A program made the position numbers and the translations under genes. The notes beneath the pieces are model-generated. The model was given only the letters and a program-made list of their open reading frames with translations, did not search any database and was not told where the DNA came from. From contig JAQOSZ010000260.1 of assembly GCA_030347455.1 (NCBI GenBank), forward strand, positions 186,001 through 250,000: a stretch of DNA of 64,000 nt, in the 5' to 3' direction. The first letter of the stretch is position 1. Each line of letters starts with the position of its first letter. This document shows, piece after piece, positions 51,351-61,446 of this stretch. Source of the DNA: Kentomonas sorsogonicus (lineage: Eukaryota; Euglenozoa; Kinetoplastea; Trypanosomatida; Trypanosomatidae).

Positions 51351-53840
51351 ATGCAGCTAACCTCTCCCGTTCTGCGCAAAAGTATCTGGTTGTCTCTTCT
51401 TATTTTTCTCTGTCTTCACTTCACAGAACAATGTGAGGGCAGAAGAATCATAAACTACAACGTGCGAAGTGTGACGCGTGCGGAGATCGATGCCCCCGGA
51501 AATGAGTGGGCTCGGTATCGGGCGCCCTCCTCCGCGACGGTGCTGTCCGTTTCCGAAACAGACGATGCGGACAAATACAGTCCGCTTTCATTTAGCGCGC
51601 CGTTCTTCACGCTTGAGCAACCCACGTGGTACGCCGCCTCGGACGGTTTCATCTCGCCCTCGCCCTTCTCTCTATGCCCATTTTTTTGTCAGGATACCTC
51701 GACGAACACCTTATATGGGTCGTACCAGTTTTCTGATGATCCGTCCTCCCCCATGTACCCTGGTGGAAACTGGCCACTGGTCGGCCTGTACGTCACCGAT
51801 CTCAATCCGGGTGGCTGGAGCGATTCAGTGGTGACGGGCGTGCAGGGTGTTGATACATCCGCGCCGATTCCTGTCAGCTACATCGTGGTGTCGTACGTCA
51901 ACGTGCGCCCTATTGCGTACGGACCTTCGAACTTTCCGTGGAGTCCACTAACCGCGCAGATTGTACTCTTCTCCAACGGCACCATCCTCCTGCGCTACCA
52001 GGACCTCCCTGTTGCCTTGTCTGGAGATTCGGACCCGCCCATGGCCTCTGTTGGGCTCATCTTGAGCTCGTCGCAGCGACTCGTCGTCGAGACACCCTCG
52101 ACAGTGAACGGCATCACAGCATACCGCTTTGACCCACTCTTCAGCAGGTGCGAGAAGTTCGTAACGGAAGCAGATTGCGTGGCTGAGTGCGCATGGTGCA
52201 CCACCACCTCCGAATGTCACGAAAAGGATCAAATCGCTCTCCTATGCACCGAGCAAAACGTTGTCAACGCTACTACTTCCTCGAATCCGTTGACTAGTGT
52301 GCCGTACTACGAGGTGACACTGGAGAAGTCGAAGCGTTTCATGTACTTCGAGGACAGCAATAGACAGTCTCAGGTCCTTACGGCACAAAACGACGTTACT
52401 ATCTCTTTACCTTTTGAGTTTCCACTCTTCAAAACCCGCGCGCCAGTGTTCAACGGCACGACGACGCTGCTGAGGTTGTCCAGGGCGTCCACCCTTTCCT
52501 TCGATATACCCACATGCGGGCCGCTGTGGAACACGTGTCCGGATGGCAAGTACGAATTCGCCATTCTACCTTTTCAGACTTCCCTAAACTGGGCGTATTC
52601 GCTGCTCACAGTGTCAACACCACCGCCCGAAAACGCGACGAGCTTCCCATGTCCGTTTCCTCCAGCGGAGGGTGGGGCGTGTCCGCAATGGGCGCTTATC
52701 AACCTGCTGGGCATCATCCCCTACAGCTTCCCGTCGTCATCCTCGACCAACGGGCGGTTCTACAGTCTTGAGATCTATCTCGACGACACGGGCGTCATAA
52801 CGATCAACACCGATTGGTCGTACCTCAACACCGTCGAAACGACTACTTTCTTTGCTTACCCACCTCCCATAGTCGGACTACTGCGCCACGGAGTGGACGA
52901 CCCAGCGAGTATCGTCATTCCACCTGCCTGGATTGCTCCCAGAAATCGCATCCGCTTCACCCCAACCAATGTCTGCGACGTAGACTGCGGGCTCAACGGG
53001 TACTGCCACTCCGACGGCACCTGTCACTGCTCTGCGGGCTTTACCGGGAGTGCCTGTGACGCCTGTCAGGTAGGCTACTACGGCGCGGCGTGCGCGGCGT
53101 GCCCAACGTGCGAAAACGGAGGGCAATGCGATGACGGTATTACCGGGAGCGGTACTTGTCGCTGCGTATACCCGCACAGCGGCGCGACGTGCGACGAAAC
53201 GTGTAGTGTATCGGAACAGGCAGCGGCTTGTCAAGCAGACTGCGCATCGCCGCGCGGTTACTGTCAGTGTGGTCGCTGCGTGTGCCAGAACGGGTGGAGC
53301 GGCGCGGGGTGCACGGTTCCTCCCGCCGACAAGTGTCTCTCCAAGACGTTTGACGGGTGCCCGGTGTGCAGTCAGACGGAGGGGTGCGGCTTCTGCTGGG
53401 ACAACACCTGCTACACACAGGACAACCCCGTGCCCGGCGCGCAGTACACGTGCTCGATGGATGTGACGACCCCTCGTTTCTGTGTCGCGCCGCAGCAGCC
53501 GAGCAGTGGTGAATCTGACTACAGCCTTGCGGCGATGATTCTTCTGGTGTTTGTGTGCGCCATGTTCCTCATTGCGATCGGTCTGATCATTTACGTCATC
53601 TGGCGCCGTCAACGGGAGACGGACATCGACTACCATATCACGATGGCATCACCGGGAGTGCCCAATTTTTCGCGCGGCCGCCGAGAGCGGGAGGTGATGC
53701 GGTGCACATTTGTGAATCGCGAAATGGCAGAAGAGACGGGACTTCCCGTTCTTGCTGTCCCACTTCAGCAAATCCCCCTCAAGAAGCTTTACATGCTTCA
53801 AAACGGCATTGAACCTCCGCAGAAACGCAAAGAAGAGTAG
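51351..53840 (+). CDS. Type I membrane protein with EGF- and PSI-like Cys-rich modules
   Basis: 829 residues. The N-terminal signal peptide (KSIWLSLLIFLCLHF) is followed by a beta-rich ectodomain with blocks like nidogen (NIDO)-type domains (FSAPFFTLEQPTWYAASDGFIS, VVSYVNVRPIAYG, AQIVLFSNGTILLRYQDLP). A PSI-like Cys cluster follows (CEKFVTEADCVAECAWC, about residue 265), then a second beta-rich region. EGF/laminin-like repeats begin near residue 542 (CGLNGYCHSDGTCHC, CENGGQCDDG, CRCVYP), with another PSI-like cluster (CPVCSQTEGCGFCWD). One TM lies at about 724-751, then a basic tail. It is probably a surface or endosomal adhesion or receptor protein. The domain names are from Cys spacing only. 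Confidence 0.7.
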   Translation: MQLTSPVLRKSIWLSLLIFLCLHFTEQCEGRRIINYNVRSVTRAEIDAPGNEWARYRAPSSATVLSVSETDDADKYSPLSFSAPFFTLEQPTWYAASDGFISPSPFSLCPFFCQDTSTNTLYGSYQFSDDPSSPMYPGGNWPLVGLYVTDLNPGGWSDSVVTGVQGVDTSAPIPVSYIVVSYVNVRPIAYGPSNFPWSPLTAQIVLFSNGTILLRYQDLPVALSGDSDPPMASVGLILSSSQRLVVETPSTVNGITAYRFDPLFSRCEKFVTEADCVAECAWCTTTSECHEKDQIALLCTEQNVVNATTSSNPLTSVPYYEVTLEKSKRFMYFEDSNRQSQVLTAQNDVTISLPFEFPLFKTRAPVFNGTTTLLRLSRASTLSFDIPTCGPLWNTCPDGKYEFAILPFQTSLNWAYSLLTVSTPPPENATSFPCPFPPAEGGACPQWALINLLGIIPYSFPSSSSTNGRFYSLEIYLDDTGVITINTDWSYLNTVETTTFFAYPPPIVGLLRHGVDDPASIVIPPAWIAPRNRIRFTPTNVCDVDCGLNGYCHSDGTCHCSAGFTGSACDACQVGYYGAACAACPTCENGGQCDDGITGSGTCRCVYPHSGATCDETCSVSEQAAACQADCASPRGYCQCGRCVCQNGWSGAGCTVPPADKCLSKTFDGCPVCSQTEGCGFCWDNTCYTQDNPVPGAQYTCSMDVTTPRFCVAPQQPSSGESDYSLAAMILLVFVCAMFLIAIGLIIYVIWRRQRETDIDYHITMASPGVPNFSRGRREREVMRCTFVNREMAEETGLPVLAVPLQQIPLKKLYMLQNGIEPPQKRKEE

Positions 53841-54133
53841 CTTCTCTCTGTGCGTGTGCGTGTGTTTGTTTGTCTATCTGGGGTGGGGAGGGGCGGGAGT
53901 GAAGGTATTGCCTGTGACGGAAAGGAAAACAAAATGAAAATAGTAATAATCAGTTATGGTCATTCCTTTTTTTTTCTGATTCTTGTAAAGGGGGAATCTT
54001 TACATTTGCATGTTCTTTTCTTCTTTATTTGATGCTTCTTTACTTTGCTTTTCCGTCATCCTGTAAGGTAAAACACAAACGTGCATGTAGGAAAATACAC
54101 TTGCACATGTCCGTGTGTGTACAGCTAGTTCAA

Positions 54134-54179
<46 letters not shown>

Positions 54180-54732
54180 TCTCTCTCTCTGCTCACTGAA
54201 TTATGTTCCTCTTTCTCTCCTTGTTCGTCCTCTTATGGCTTTCCTCCCCCCCCCCTCTTTCTCATGAACCAGTATTCTCTTGTTTTTTTTTCTTGCTTCT
54301 CATGTGTTCAGTCAAGTCCGGAATCATTATTCTCGAAATCTGCATTACCACAAAAGGGTTTAAAATGCTGTTAGCAGATCTGTATTCTTTCCAGGCACAT
54401 AGTTCTGTGGTTCAACCAAATACTTTATTAATTACGGCACACTTACTGAACTTCATAGCAGTCTCTTGTGATTGCTATTATATGCGTTAGCTAGTGTGTA
54501 CGTGAGCGTGAAATTGCAGACCTCTTTATGTACGACGTGTCCCGCACGTTATCCGCCAAAAGGAAACAGAACAATGCGTCCTCCTCTCCACCTTCCCCCC
54601 CCCCCCCTCACCCCCCCCCCTTAGACACACACACAAAAGTGCATTTCTTAGATTATTGTACATATTTTGGCACGGCAAAATCCAATTCTTCAGCTACTTA
54701 CGACTCTAGAGTACACCGCAACGTACTCAAAC
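53841..54732 (+). other. Intergenic spacer (0.9 kb) with CT tract and C runs
   Basis: No convincing gene. An open frame at 54203-54490 translates to hydrophobic, pyrimidine-tract-like sequence. C runs lie at 54246-54255, 54595-54607 and 54611-54620. The AG at 54623-54624, just after the last of these, is a good acceptor candidate. Confidence 0.5.
54136..54190 (+). promoter_or_regulatory. Polypyrimidine (CT)n tract
   Basis: A CT run of about 55 nt with one CCC interruption, some 540 nt upstream of the next gene. It resembles the other trans-splicing pyrimidine tracts of the window but is unusually far from a start codon. Confidence 0.4.
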
Positions 54733-57195
54733 ATGTGGCACCACTCTATCCATCTCTTTATTCTAGTGGTAACATGTTGGTGCGCCATAACGTCATCCAT
54801 GCTATCCACGGTCGCAGGCGCGGCACTTCCAAACCAGACGAACACGTGTCTCATCAGCGTCGACCTCGAGTGGACGACGCGGGTGGGGAGCTCCGTGTAT
54901 GCGACGCCTCTTATCGCCGACCTCGGGCAGAACGGCCAGAAGGACATTTTTGTCCCGACCTTTTCACAGTTTTTTGAAGTACTGCGCGGCGAAAACGGCG
55001 AAGACGCAGAGGGCTTCCCATTCTCCCACTCCAAACTGAAATGTTACGCCTCTCCTGTGGCGGTCGACATGAACGCCGACGGTCAGACGGAGTGGCTGTT
55101 GGCGCTGTACTCGGGGGAGCTCGTCGTAGTGAACGAGCAGGGCAAGCCCACAGGCGTCATACCGCTTCCTCCGCTCGCGGTGAAGAAGAACTGGAGCAGC
55201 CTGAATGTGTCCTCCGCGGACAGCCTCGCGTCGCTCCGCGTCAGCGACCCCAAATACTCGGCGGAGATGATCGCCGAGATTATGCGCTCTCGCCGGCTGG
55301 ACGATCTGCGCATCATGACCCCCGAGCAGCGACACATGGCACAGCGCCGCAGCTACGAAGGAAGTAGACAGCCGCCGAACCAACCTGACGTTGTTGGTGG
55401 TGCTGCAAACAAGGAGCGGGCAGACGGTGCCGAGGCTGACCGTTTCAACGGCAACTACAAAGGTACAACGACACCAGAAGCGGACGCGAAAACCGGTAGC
55501 CTGGACGATGCAGTCGATGTAGACGAGGAAATCGACGGCGAGGACAAGTGGTGGATGCTGGACGAACCGGAGGAGGAGGACCGCTCGGTGCGAGCCGAAA
55601 AACGCATCGGACCGTTCGGCTCTTTCAGTCCCGAGGCGCTAGAGTCGCTGGACGTTCTCTTCGATCCCGACCTGTACCGCACACACGTCGAGTCCACCGT
55701 CGGCGAGGACACGTTCCCGTTTGATCTCATTCGGGGAACACTGGAGACGAGTGTTCAGCCGGACGAAATTGCCGTCCCCGCGCATCTTCTGTCCACCCCC
55801 GTACTCGCCGATGTCGACGGCAACGGGGACCTCGACGCCATCTTGCACGTTAGCTACTTCTTCGACACCGACGACAAGAAGAAGGTTGCCACAAAAGCAG
55901 AAGCTGCTGGTGGTGCGTCCGTGGACACCGCCAGCTTGGATGACTACGTGGCGACGGCAGTGGTGTGCCTGAATCTCGTAACGGGGCAAGTGCGCTGGAC
56001 ACGCGTGCTCCACGTGACGATGAAGCGCGACCCTTTCCCGTCGTATGCGCTCTCTTCTCCTCTCGTCGTCAACGCCGACAGTGCCCAGGGGCTTGAGGTG
56101 TACGTCTCCACCACCCGTGGTCACCTGACGTCGTTCACGGGCAAAGGGGAGCTTCGCCCCGGCTGGCCGGTGACTCTCGGGCCCATGACGGCGTCGCCGT
56201 CCAGCGCGGACCTGCTCGACGACGGCACACTCTCCATCTGCGTCGGTGACGTCGCTGGTAACGTGGGCTGCTGGAGCCCCAGCGGGAAGGCTCTGTGGAC
56301 GGTGGAGGTGGAGGGTGGTGTGGCGGACCGCATCAACTTCGCTGACGTCCTGAACACCAATAGCGCCAACCCCGTGTTCGGCACGACGGCCGGCTTCTTG
56401 TACGCGCTGGACGGGCGGACGGGCGCCACACTGCGCAACTTCCCCGTCATCACCCGGGGACCCATTGTTGCGCCGGTGCTGCCCATCGGGCTTCTGTCGC
56501 TCGGCCTCAACGACGCCGTGCATCTCGTCTTTCCCTCTCACGACGGTCATGTCTACATTGTCGACGGGCTCACCGGGTGCATCCAGGCCATCGACATTGA
56601 CGAGCAGTCGTCCTCGATGATACTCGCGGACGACATCACCGGCAACGGTCACATGGACCTGCTCGTCACCACGATTCGCGGGGGCGTGTACGTGTTTGAG
56701 ACCGACTCACCCTTCAGTCCGCTAAAGGTGTGGCCCAGCAAAACAAAGGCCCTCAACGGCTTCACGGCCGGCACGCATGGACCAGGAGTGGCGATCACCC
56801 CAACGTACCGCCAAACACGCGACATCCGCGGCGACACGTTCATTCTAGAGTTCGATGTCTCGGACACGTCGAACGCCAAGCGCTCCGCTGGCTTCTACCT
56901 CGTGGAGATTTTTGTCGGGACGAAAACTAAACTATTCGAGAAGCGGTACTCAAAGCCCGGCACCTACCGTGCCCGCCTCCGAACTCCGCTGGAGCGCAAA
57001 AACGCCGTGCTGACAGTGCGTATGACGCTGCCCAACGGTCAGACCTTCATCGACACCCTCTCGCTAAGCTTCAACAAGCACTTTCTGGAAACCGTCAAGT
57101 TTGCCGTCGTCATTCCCCTATTCGTCACATTCTTGGCGCTCACAACGATCAAGCGACGTCACGAGGTAGACATGTCGAGCTACGACCTCTACTGA
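54733..57195 (+). CDS. DEX1-like membrane protein with FG-GAP/integrin-alpha-type repeats
   Basis: 820 residues from the ATG at 54733; the frame is open 22 codons earlier, without an ATG. A signal peptide (HLFILVVTCWCAITSSML) is followed by LEWTTRVGSSVYATPLIADLGQNGQKDIFVPTF, very like the start of the plant DEX1 propeller. Ca-binding FG-GAP loops occur at about residues 63 (DLGQNGQKD), 113 (DMNADGQTE) and 360 (DVDGNGDLD), with further blades downstream (YVSTTRGHLTSFTGKGELRPGWP, FLYALDGRTGATLRNFPV). An acidic insert lies at about 230-310. A TM (about 788-808) and a short tail (RRHEVDMSSYDLY) finish the protein. DEX1 proteins are needed for surface/wall deposition in plants; in protists an endomembrane or surface role is inferred. 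Confidence 0.75.
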   Translation: MWHHSIHLFILVVTCWCAITSSMLSTVAGAALPNQTNTCLISVDLEWTTRVGSSVYATPLIADLGQNGQKDIFVPTFSQFFEVLRGENGEDAEGFPFSHSKLKCYASPVAVDMNADGQTEWLLALYSGELVVVNEQGKPTGVIPLPPLAVKKNWSSLNVSSADSLASLRVSDPKYSAEMIAEIMRSRRLDDLRIMTPEQRHMAQRRSYEGSRQPPNQPDVVGGAANKERADGAEADRFNGNYKGTTTPEADAKTGSLDDAVDVDEEIDGEDKWWMLDEPEEEDRSVRAEKRIGPFGSFSPEALESLDVLFDPDLYRTHVESTVGEDTFPFDLIRGTLETSVQPDEIAVPAHLLSTPVLADVDGNGDLDAILHVSYFFDTDDKKKVATKAEAAGGASVDTASLDDYVATAVVCLNLVTGQVRWTRVLHVTMKRDPFPSYALSSPLVVNADSAQGLEVYVSTTRGHLTSFTGKGELRPGWPVTLGPMTASPSSADLLDDGTLSICVGDVAGNVGCWSPSGKALWTVEVEGGVADRINFADVLNTNSANPVFGTTAGFLYALDGRTGATLRNFPVITRGPIVAPVLPIGLLSLGLNDAVHLVFPSHDGHVYIVDGLTGCIQAIDIDEQSSSMILADDITGNGHMDLLVTTIRGGVYVFETDSPFSPLKVWPSKTKALNGFTAGTHGPGVAITPTYRQTRDIRGDTFILEFDVSDTSNAKRSAGFYLVEIFVGTKTKLFEKRYSKPGTYRARLRTPLERKNAVLTVRMTLPNGQTFIDTLSLSFNKHFLETVKFAVVIPLFVTFLALTTIKRRHEVDMSSYDLY

Positions 57196-57669
57196 GTGCG
57201 CTCGGGACACTTGTTGCGGAGGGATCGCAAGCCACCACCACCACCACTAAGTCCATGATAATGTCTGTTGATGATTATTAGACATGGTGCGGCTACACCT
57301 GTCATTCAGTGATACAATGAACCAGGCTGATTTTATTTTGCTGTCTTTTGCTTCTTCCCATGCGTCCACACCTACGGAGAAAGAAAAATAATAGGAAAAG
57401 CGTACTTCTTTTCTGTGGTGTGAGTACTTAGAACGCATGCCGGGATTGCGACTCTCTCCCCCCCCCCTGAATCACGTCTACTTTATTCACGACGGATATT
57501 GATGGCATGCTTCATTCACACTATGCGATAAACAGTTCCTTTTCTGTCCCTCTCACCACTCTCACCCTTTTCACTTTTTTATTAAATCCTTTTTCAGTGT
57601 GTTTTTGAAATTACTTATAATTCTTGTGACAGAACCCTTCCTCGGGATATCCCCGCTAGTTTTATAGCC
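57196..57669 (+). other. Intergenic spacer with C10 run
   Basis: No gene is seen. Ten Cs at 57458-57467 and a T/C-rich stretch at about 57536-57600 are present. The AG at 57667 is close to the ATG at 57670. Confidence 0.5.
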
Positions 57670-57921
57670 ATGCTCAAATGCTGCAGGGTGTTGGCGCAAA
57701 TTCGGCCACAGTTTCACGCAGATAGCATCGCGTACTCGGCTGCCTTTACAAAGAATGCGGAGCGGCCCATGGACTCCTATCAGATGGCCACGTCGCTGTA
57801 TTCGCCTGCTACCACTCATTGCCGTCGCCGTAAAATCGCAAACGGCCACTCGAGACGGTACCGCGACGTTATGCGTCTCCAGGCTCGCCAGGAGCGTTTC
57901 CGACTCGGTATGGATAAATAG
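57670..57921 (+). CDS. Small basic protein, probably mitochondrial
   Basis: 83 residues. The N-terminus (MLKCCRVLAQIRPQFH) could be a mitochondrial presequence. The C-terminal half is strongly basic (HCRRRKIANGHSRRYRDVMRLQARQERFRLGMDK), as in small mitochondrial ribosomal proteins such as the bL34/bL35 class. I cannot assign a family. The ATG follows a splice-acceptor-like AG by only a few bases, and the coding part is less AT-rich than its surroundings. Confidence 0.5.
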   Translation: MLKCCRVLAQIRPQFHADSIAYSAAFTKNAERPMDSYQMATSLYSPATTHCRRRKIANGHSRRYRDVMRLQARQERFRLGMDK

Positions 57922-58419
57922 GTCGCGACACGATTCCTAGATACCGCGGGAAAGGAAGTCGAAACATTTGGAACGGGTTCGTGCTGTTTCCAGTCTGTAT
58001 GTCTGCGTGTATGTCCACATTGTAAGTATCGCATTTTTCTCCTTCAATTCACGTAGGTATTTTTTTTTTTCACATTTTGCTCGAGAATATCATTACTGTT
58101 GAAATAAGTAGTGGTTTTACGTTGAGCTCTCCCTCCGTCCGCCCCTCCCCACTCACAGACATATCTTGATGAGGCTCAAATATGGTATTTCGAACAACGG
58201 TTGATGCGAAAAAATCTGTGCCGGTTCAAGCCATCAAGGGTCGGCACTTCTTCAACTATCTACTCTAACCCTTATCCTTCTTTCTCTCTCTCAGCATGCT
58301 CAGCATTCTCTCAAAATAGAAGGCTATCAGAAAGTAACAGTCAAAAAGACATTTGCAGTCCGTTGTTGAAATACGTGCCAATACACAACAACAACAAAAA
58401 AAAATACTCTCCAGACGTC
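57922..58419 (+). other. Intergenic spacer
   Basis: No gene is seen. The KAE1 frame is open from about 58201, but that part has spacer composition. A C/T stretch at about 58275-58290 precedes an AG at about 58293-58294, and an AAC/A-rich run (58386-58403) sits in the leader. Confidence 0.5.
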
Positions 58420-59508
58420 ATGCAGAGCCGCGTGCTTGCTCTCGGTATCGAAGGGAGCGCGAATAAGATCGGTATTGGTGTCGTTGACGAAAAGGGGGAG
58501 ATTTTTGCCAATGTGCGCGAGACGTACATTACTCCTCCTGGCAGTGGGTTTCTACCGCGCGAGACGGCCGTGCACCACTCCCAGCAGATTCTCAAGCTTA
58601 TTCAGCTCGCGCTGGCAGAGGCGGGTATCGCCCCTCGAGACATCTCGGTCATCTGCTACACAAAGGGTCCCGGGATGGGCGCTCCACTCGCGGTGGGCTG
58701 CACTGTCGCCCGCACGCTGTCTCTCCTGTGGAAGAAGCCGCTGGTAGGGGTAAATCACTGCGTGGGCCATATCGAGATGGGTCGCGTGGTAACCTCTGGC
58801 GACAACCCAACAGTTCTCTATGTCAGCGGCGGGAACACGCAAGTAATCGCGTACGCCGACCACCGCTACCGCATCTTCGGGGAGACAATTGACATCGCTG
58901 TGGGAAACTGTCTGGATCGCGTGGCACGGCTGCTGAACATCCCGAACGACCCGGCCCCTGGCTACAACATCGAGCAGATGGCGAAGAAGGGCACTCAATA
59001 CCTTCCACTGCCCTACACCATCAAAGGCATGGACATGAGTTTCTCGGGCATTCTCTCGTACGTCGAGCAACTCGTTCACCATCCCCTGTTCAAGGACGCC
59101 GCGGCACTCGGCATCAAAACAGGCGACAAGTCCGTACCGATCCTGCAGCTGGAAGACAACCAGGAGGCGTTCGATAGCAACGACATCTGCTACTCGCTGC
59201 AGGAGACCATCTTCGCGATGCTCATCGAGGTCACCGAGCGCGCCATGTCGCAGATCAAGTCCCGGGATGTCCTCATCGTGGGTGGGGTCGGTTGCAACGA
59301 GCGCCTGCAGGAAATGATGCGCTGCATGGCCGCCGAGCGCGGGGGTACGTGCTACGACATGGATCAACGCTACTGCATCGACAATGGATGCATGATCGCG
59401 TACGCTGGCTTACTGCAGTACGGCACGGGCTATACCACTCCCATGTCCGACGCCACCATCACTCAGCGGTTCCGTACAGATGAGGTTCACATCGCATGGA
59501 GGGAATGA
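58420..59508 (+). CDS. KAE1: KAE1/OSGEP, catalytic subunit of KEOPS (tRNA t6A)
   Basis: 362 residues from the ATG at 58420, where conserved sequence begins ([19 protein letters not shown]). The ASKHA-fold signature pieces are present: YKGP-like [11 protein letters not shown], the metal-binding NHCVGHIE (H113, H117), [57 protein letters not shown], and the closing [11 protein letters not shown] with its metal Asp. It lacks a mitochondrial presequence, so it is the cytosolic KEOPS enzyme (Kae1) rather than the mitochondrial Qri7. It transfers threonylcarbamoyl to A37 of ANN-decoding tRNAs together with Bud32, Cgi121 and Pcc1. Confidence 0.93.
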   Translation: MQSRVLALGIEGSANKIGIGVVDEKGEIFANVRETYITPPGSGFLPRETAVHHSQQILKLIQLALAEAGIAPRDISVICYTKGPGMGAPLAVGCTVARTLSLLWKKPLVGVNHCVGHIEMGRVVTSGDNPTVLYVSGGNTQVIAYADHRYRIFGETIDIAVGNCLDRVARLLNIPNDPAPGYNIEQMAKKGTQYLPLPYTIKGMDMSFSGILSYVEQLVHHPLFKDAAALGIKTGDKSVPILQLEDNQEAFDSNDICYSLQETIFAMLIEVTERAMSQIKSRDVLIVGGVGCNERLQEMMRCMAAERGGTCYDMDQRYCIDNGCMIAYAGLLQYGTGYTTPMSDATITQRFRTDEVHIAWRE

Positions 59509-59967
59509 TAGGGAGGTTAGTCTTCGTCTGTCGTTATCTGCTCCTGTTTTCCTCCTCTGCTATTAGCTATTGTGTTTCTTGCGTTTCATGAATCTATACG
59601 TGTGTACACATATATATATCGTGCCGGGTGTTGCTTTCTTTCTTTTGCCCTTCCCCTTAACCCACCCCCCACTTCTTACAGAACTGGGAATAAAATGGAA
59701 AGAATGTCAGAGGCAGTATCCAAACAAGCCGAACAATAAAGCTGATAGTGAAGATAATGGTTCTTGTTATGATGTTTTTCCCTCCTCCTTTTCTCTTCCT
59801 CATCAGCAACTGATTCAAAAACGTGTCTCCCCCCCCCCCCCCCACCCCGAACCCTTCCTCCAGTATAACCATTTCTTCCCCTATTGACATTTGCATACTC
59901 TTGCCCCTCCCCCCCCCCCCCAACCTTCCTACACGTATCACGAGACTAAAAGACAGACGTGAGAGGG
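59509..59967 (+). other. Intergenic spacer with two long C runs
   Basis: No gene is seen. Long C runs lie at 59829-59843 (15 nt) and 59909-59921 (13 nt). AGs at about 59943-59965 are candidate acceptors. Confidence 0.5.
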
Positions 59968-61446
59968 ATGGCGCAGAACAACAATAGCGGCGGGACGTGG
60001 ATGAAGAACCACCCGCTGGAGGGCGACGACGTCGTGACCGGATTCTACAACTTCCTGGCCAAGAAGAACCCCAAGAGCCTCAAGCCGTGCCGCAACATTT
60101 TCGTGCCCGACACCATCGTGTACGAGCACAACTTTCCTCGCGGGTGGTACACGACCGACATCAAGGCTAAAGAGGTCATGCGTCGGCAGGGCAAAGACCT
60201 GGACTCCTCGACCATCGAGAAGGGCTTCATCGAGGGCATCCCGGACGAATGCCCCATTGTCGCACAGTACCTGTGCACACAGGAGATTGATCTCGGCAAC
60301 GGCATGACTGAAACCAAGACGCTGGTGGAGGTGTTCAACAAGGAAACCATTGGCGAGTTTATCGCTCGCAAGAACAAGCAGGAGGGTATTCTGCAAAAGT
60401 TCGTCATGCCAAAGGGCTACTACAACAGCGTCATTCAGGCAGTTTGGAGCCCCCGTCTGTGCATGGTGCACCGTCGCACCAACAAGTATCCCGTCCTGGA
60501 CCGAAAGCGCGCCGAGACGGACCCGTTCTCCACCACCGTCACGTACGACGGGCCGACCTTCCTCAGCGAGGAGTCGACGCTGTCGGGCAGCGTGTCGGCA
60601 CAGGTCAAGAAGCTTTGCGGCTACATGGTGCAGCACTTCTACTACACCGAGCACAAGTTCATCACGCGCATGGTGGCATACTTCAAGATTGACGCAAAGA
60701 ACCGCATTTGGTTCCTGTGGTGCGGCTCACTTCGCGTGAGCGACCGCAGCGCCACCAGCGAGATGCCGGTCAACCTCGTCACGACCTTCAGCGAACCCGA
60801 GAATCGCGTCACATTCAACGAGGACCGACTTCTGCAGGACGCCGACGAGGCCTTTCTGCGCGTCACCAACGACGAGATGTTCTTTGAGCGGTACATGCGC
60901 TTCAGCGGCTACGACCTCTCTGGCAACGACGACGACGACGACGACGCCAACGCGCGAAACATTGCCGACGCGGGCCCCACAGGTTCTGAGGACGAGGCAA
61001 AAAGTGATATGGACGACGAGGACGACGGCTTTGACTGGAGCAGCACACCCGTCATTGTCCAGGAGACGCGTGACCGTCTGCTGATCGACCGCGAAACGCT
61101 GCTGAGCCTCTTCGACGACATCTTCTACAAAGCTCGGAGCCACTTTCTGACCAACAAGGGCGAGCCGTACGAGATCGAGATACCAAAGGACGCCATTTAC
61201 AAAATCACCGAAAACGGAGTTGTTGACTTGATGCGGTACCTGCACCTCACCTCGAAGGGCTCGGGCTCCAACGGCCTGCGCTACGTCATCCCAGCGAACC
61301 CCAAGACACCGATAACGAAGCTCTCCGATGACGCGCAGGACTGGATCAATGCCTTCTACGCCCAAAAGCTGCTTCGTCTGCGTAACGCCAGCACCTACTA
61401 CGGTGACGACGTTGAGCGACTCAAAGATCAACTGAAGGAGTTTTAG
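59968..61446 (+). CDS. Conserved-looking protein with acidic insert, unknown function
   Basis: 492 residues from the ATG at 59968 (three codons after a GTG in frame). The protein is soluble, without TM or signal. Its central block (KKLCGYMVQHFYYTEHKFITRMVAYFKI, then RIWFLWCGSLRVSD, about residues 215-258) is rich in aromatic residues and looks like a well-conserved globular domain. An acidic Asp run (about 318-325) and a second acidic stretch (about 344-357) form a linker. The C-terminal part (LSLFDDIFYKARSHFL ... WINAFYAQKLLRLRNAS) is helical. I do not recognise the family; a cilium-associated protein would fit the style but is a guess. Confidence 0.65.
   Translation: MAQNNNSGGTWMKNHPLEGDDVVTGFYNFLAKKNPKSLKPCRNIFVPDTIVYEHNFPRGWYTTDIKAKEVMRRQGKDLDSSTIEKGFIEGIPDECPIVAQYLCTQEIDLGNGMTETKTLVEVFNKETIGEFIARKNKQEGILQKFVMPKGYYNSVIQAVWSPRLCMVHRRTNKYPVLDRKRAETDPFSTTVTYDGPTFLSEESTLSGSVSAQVKKLCGYMVQHFYYTEHKFITRMVAYFKIDAKNRIWFLWCGSLRVSDRSATSEMPVNLVTTFSEPENRVTFNEDRLLQDADEAFLRVTNDEMFFERYMRFSGYDLSGNDDDDDDANARNIADAGPTGSEDEAKSDMDDEDDGFDWSSTPVIVQETRDRLLIDRETLLSLFDDIFYKARSHFLTNKGEPYEIEIPKDAIYKITENGVVDLMRYLHLTSKGSGSNGLRYVIPANPKTPITKLSDDAQDWINAFYAQKLLRLRNASTYYGDDVERLKDQLKEF

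Noticed and set aside
54203-54490. 95-codon hydrophobic ORF after a CT tract
   Set aside because: Starts right after a pyrimidine tract with no AG between, and codon use is that of spacer DNA.
58201-58419. Upstream extension of KAE1
   Set aside because: Starts without a good ATG and consists of spacer-like sequence; conserved KAE1 sequence begins at 58420.
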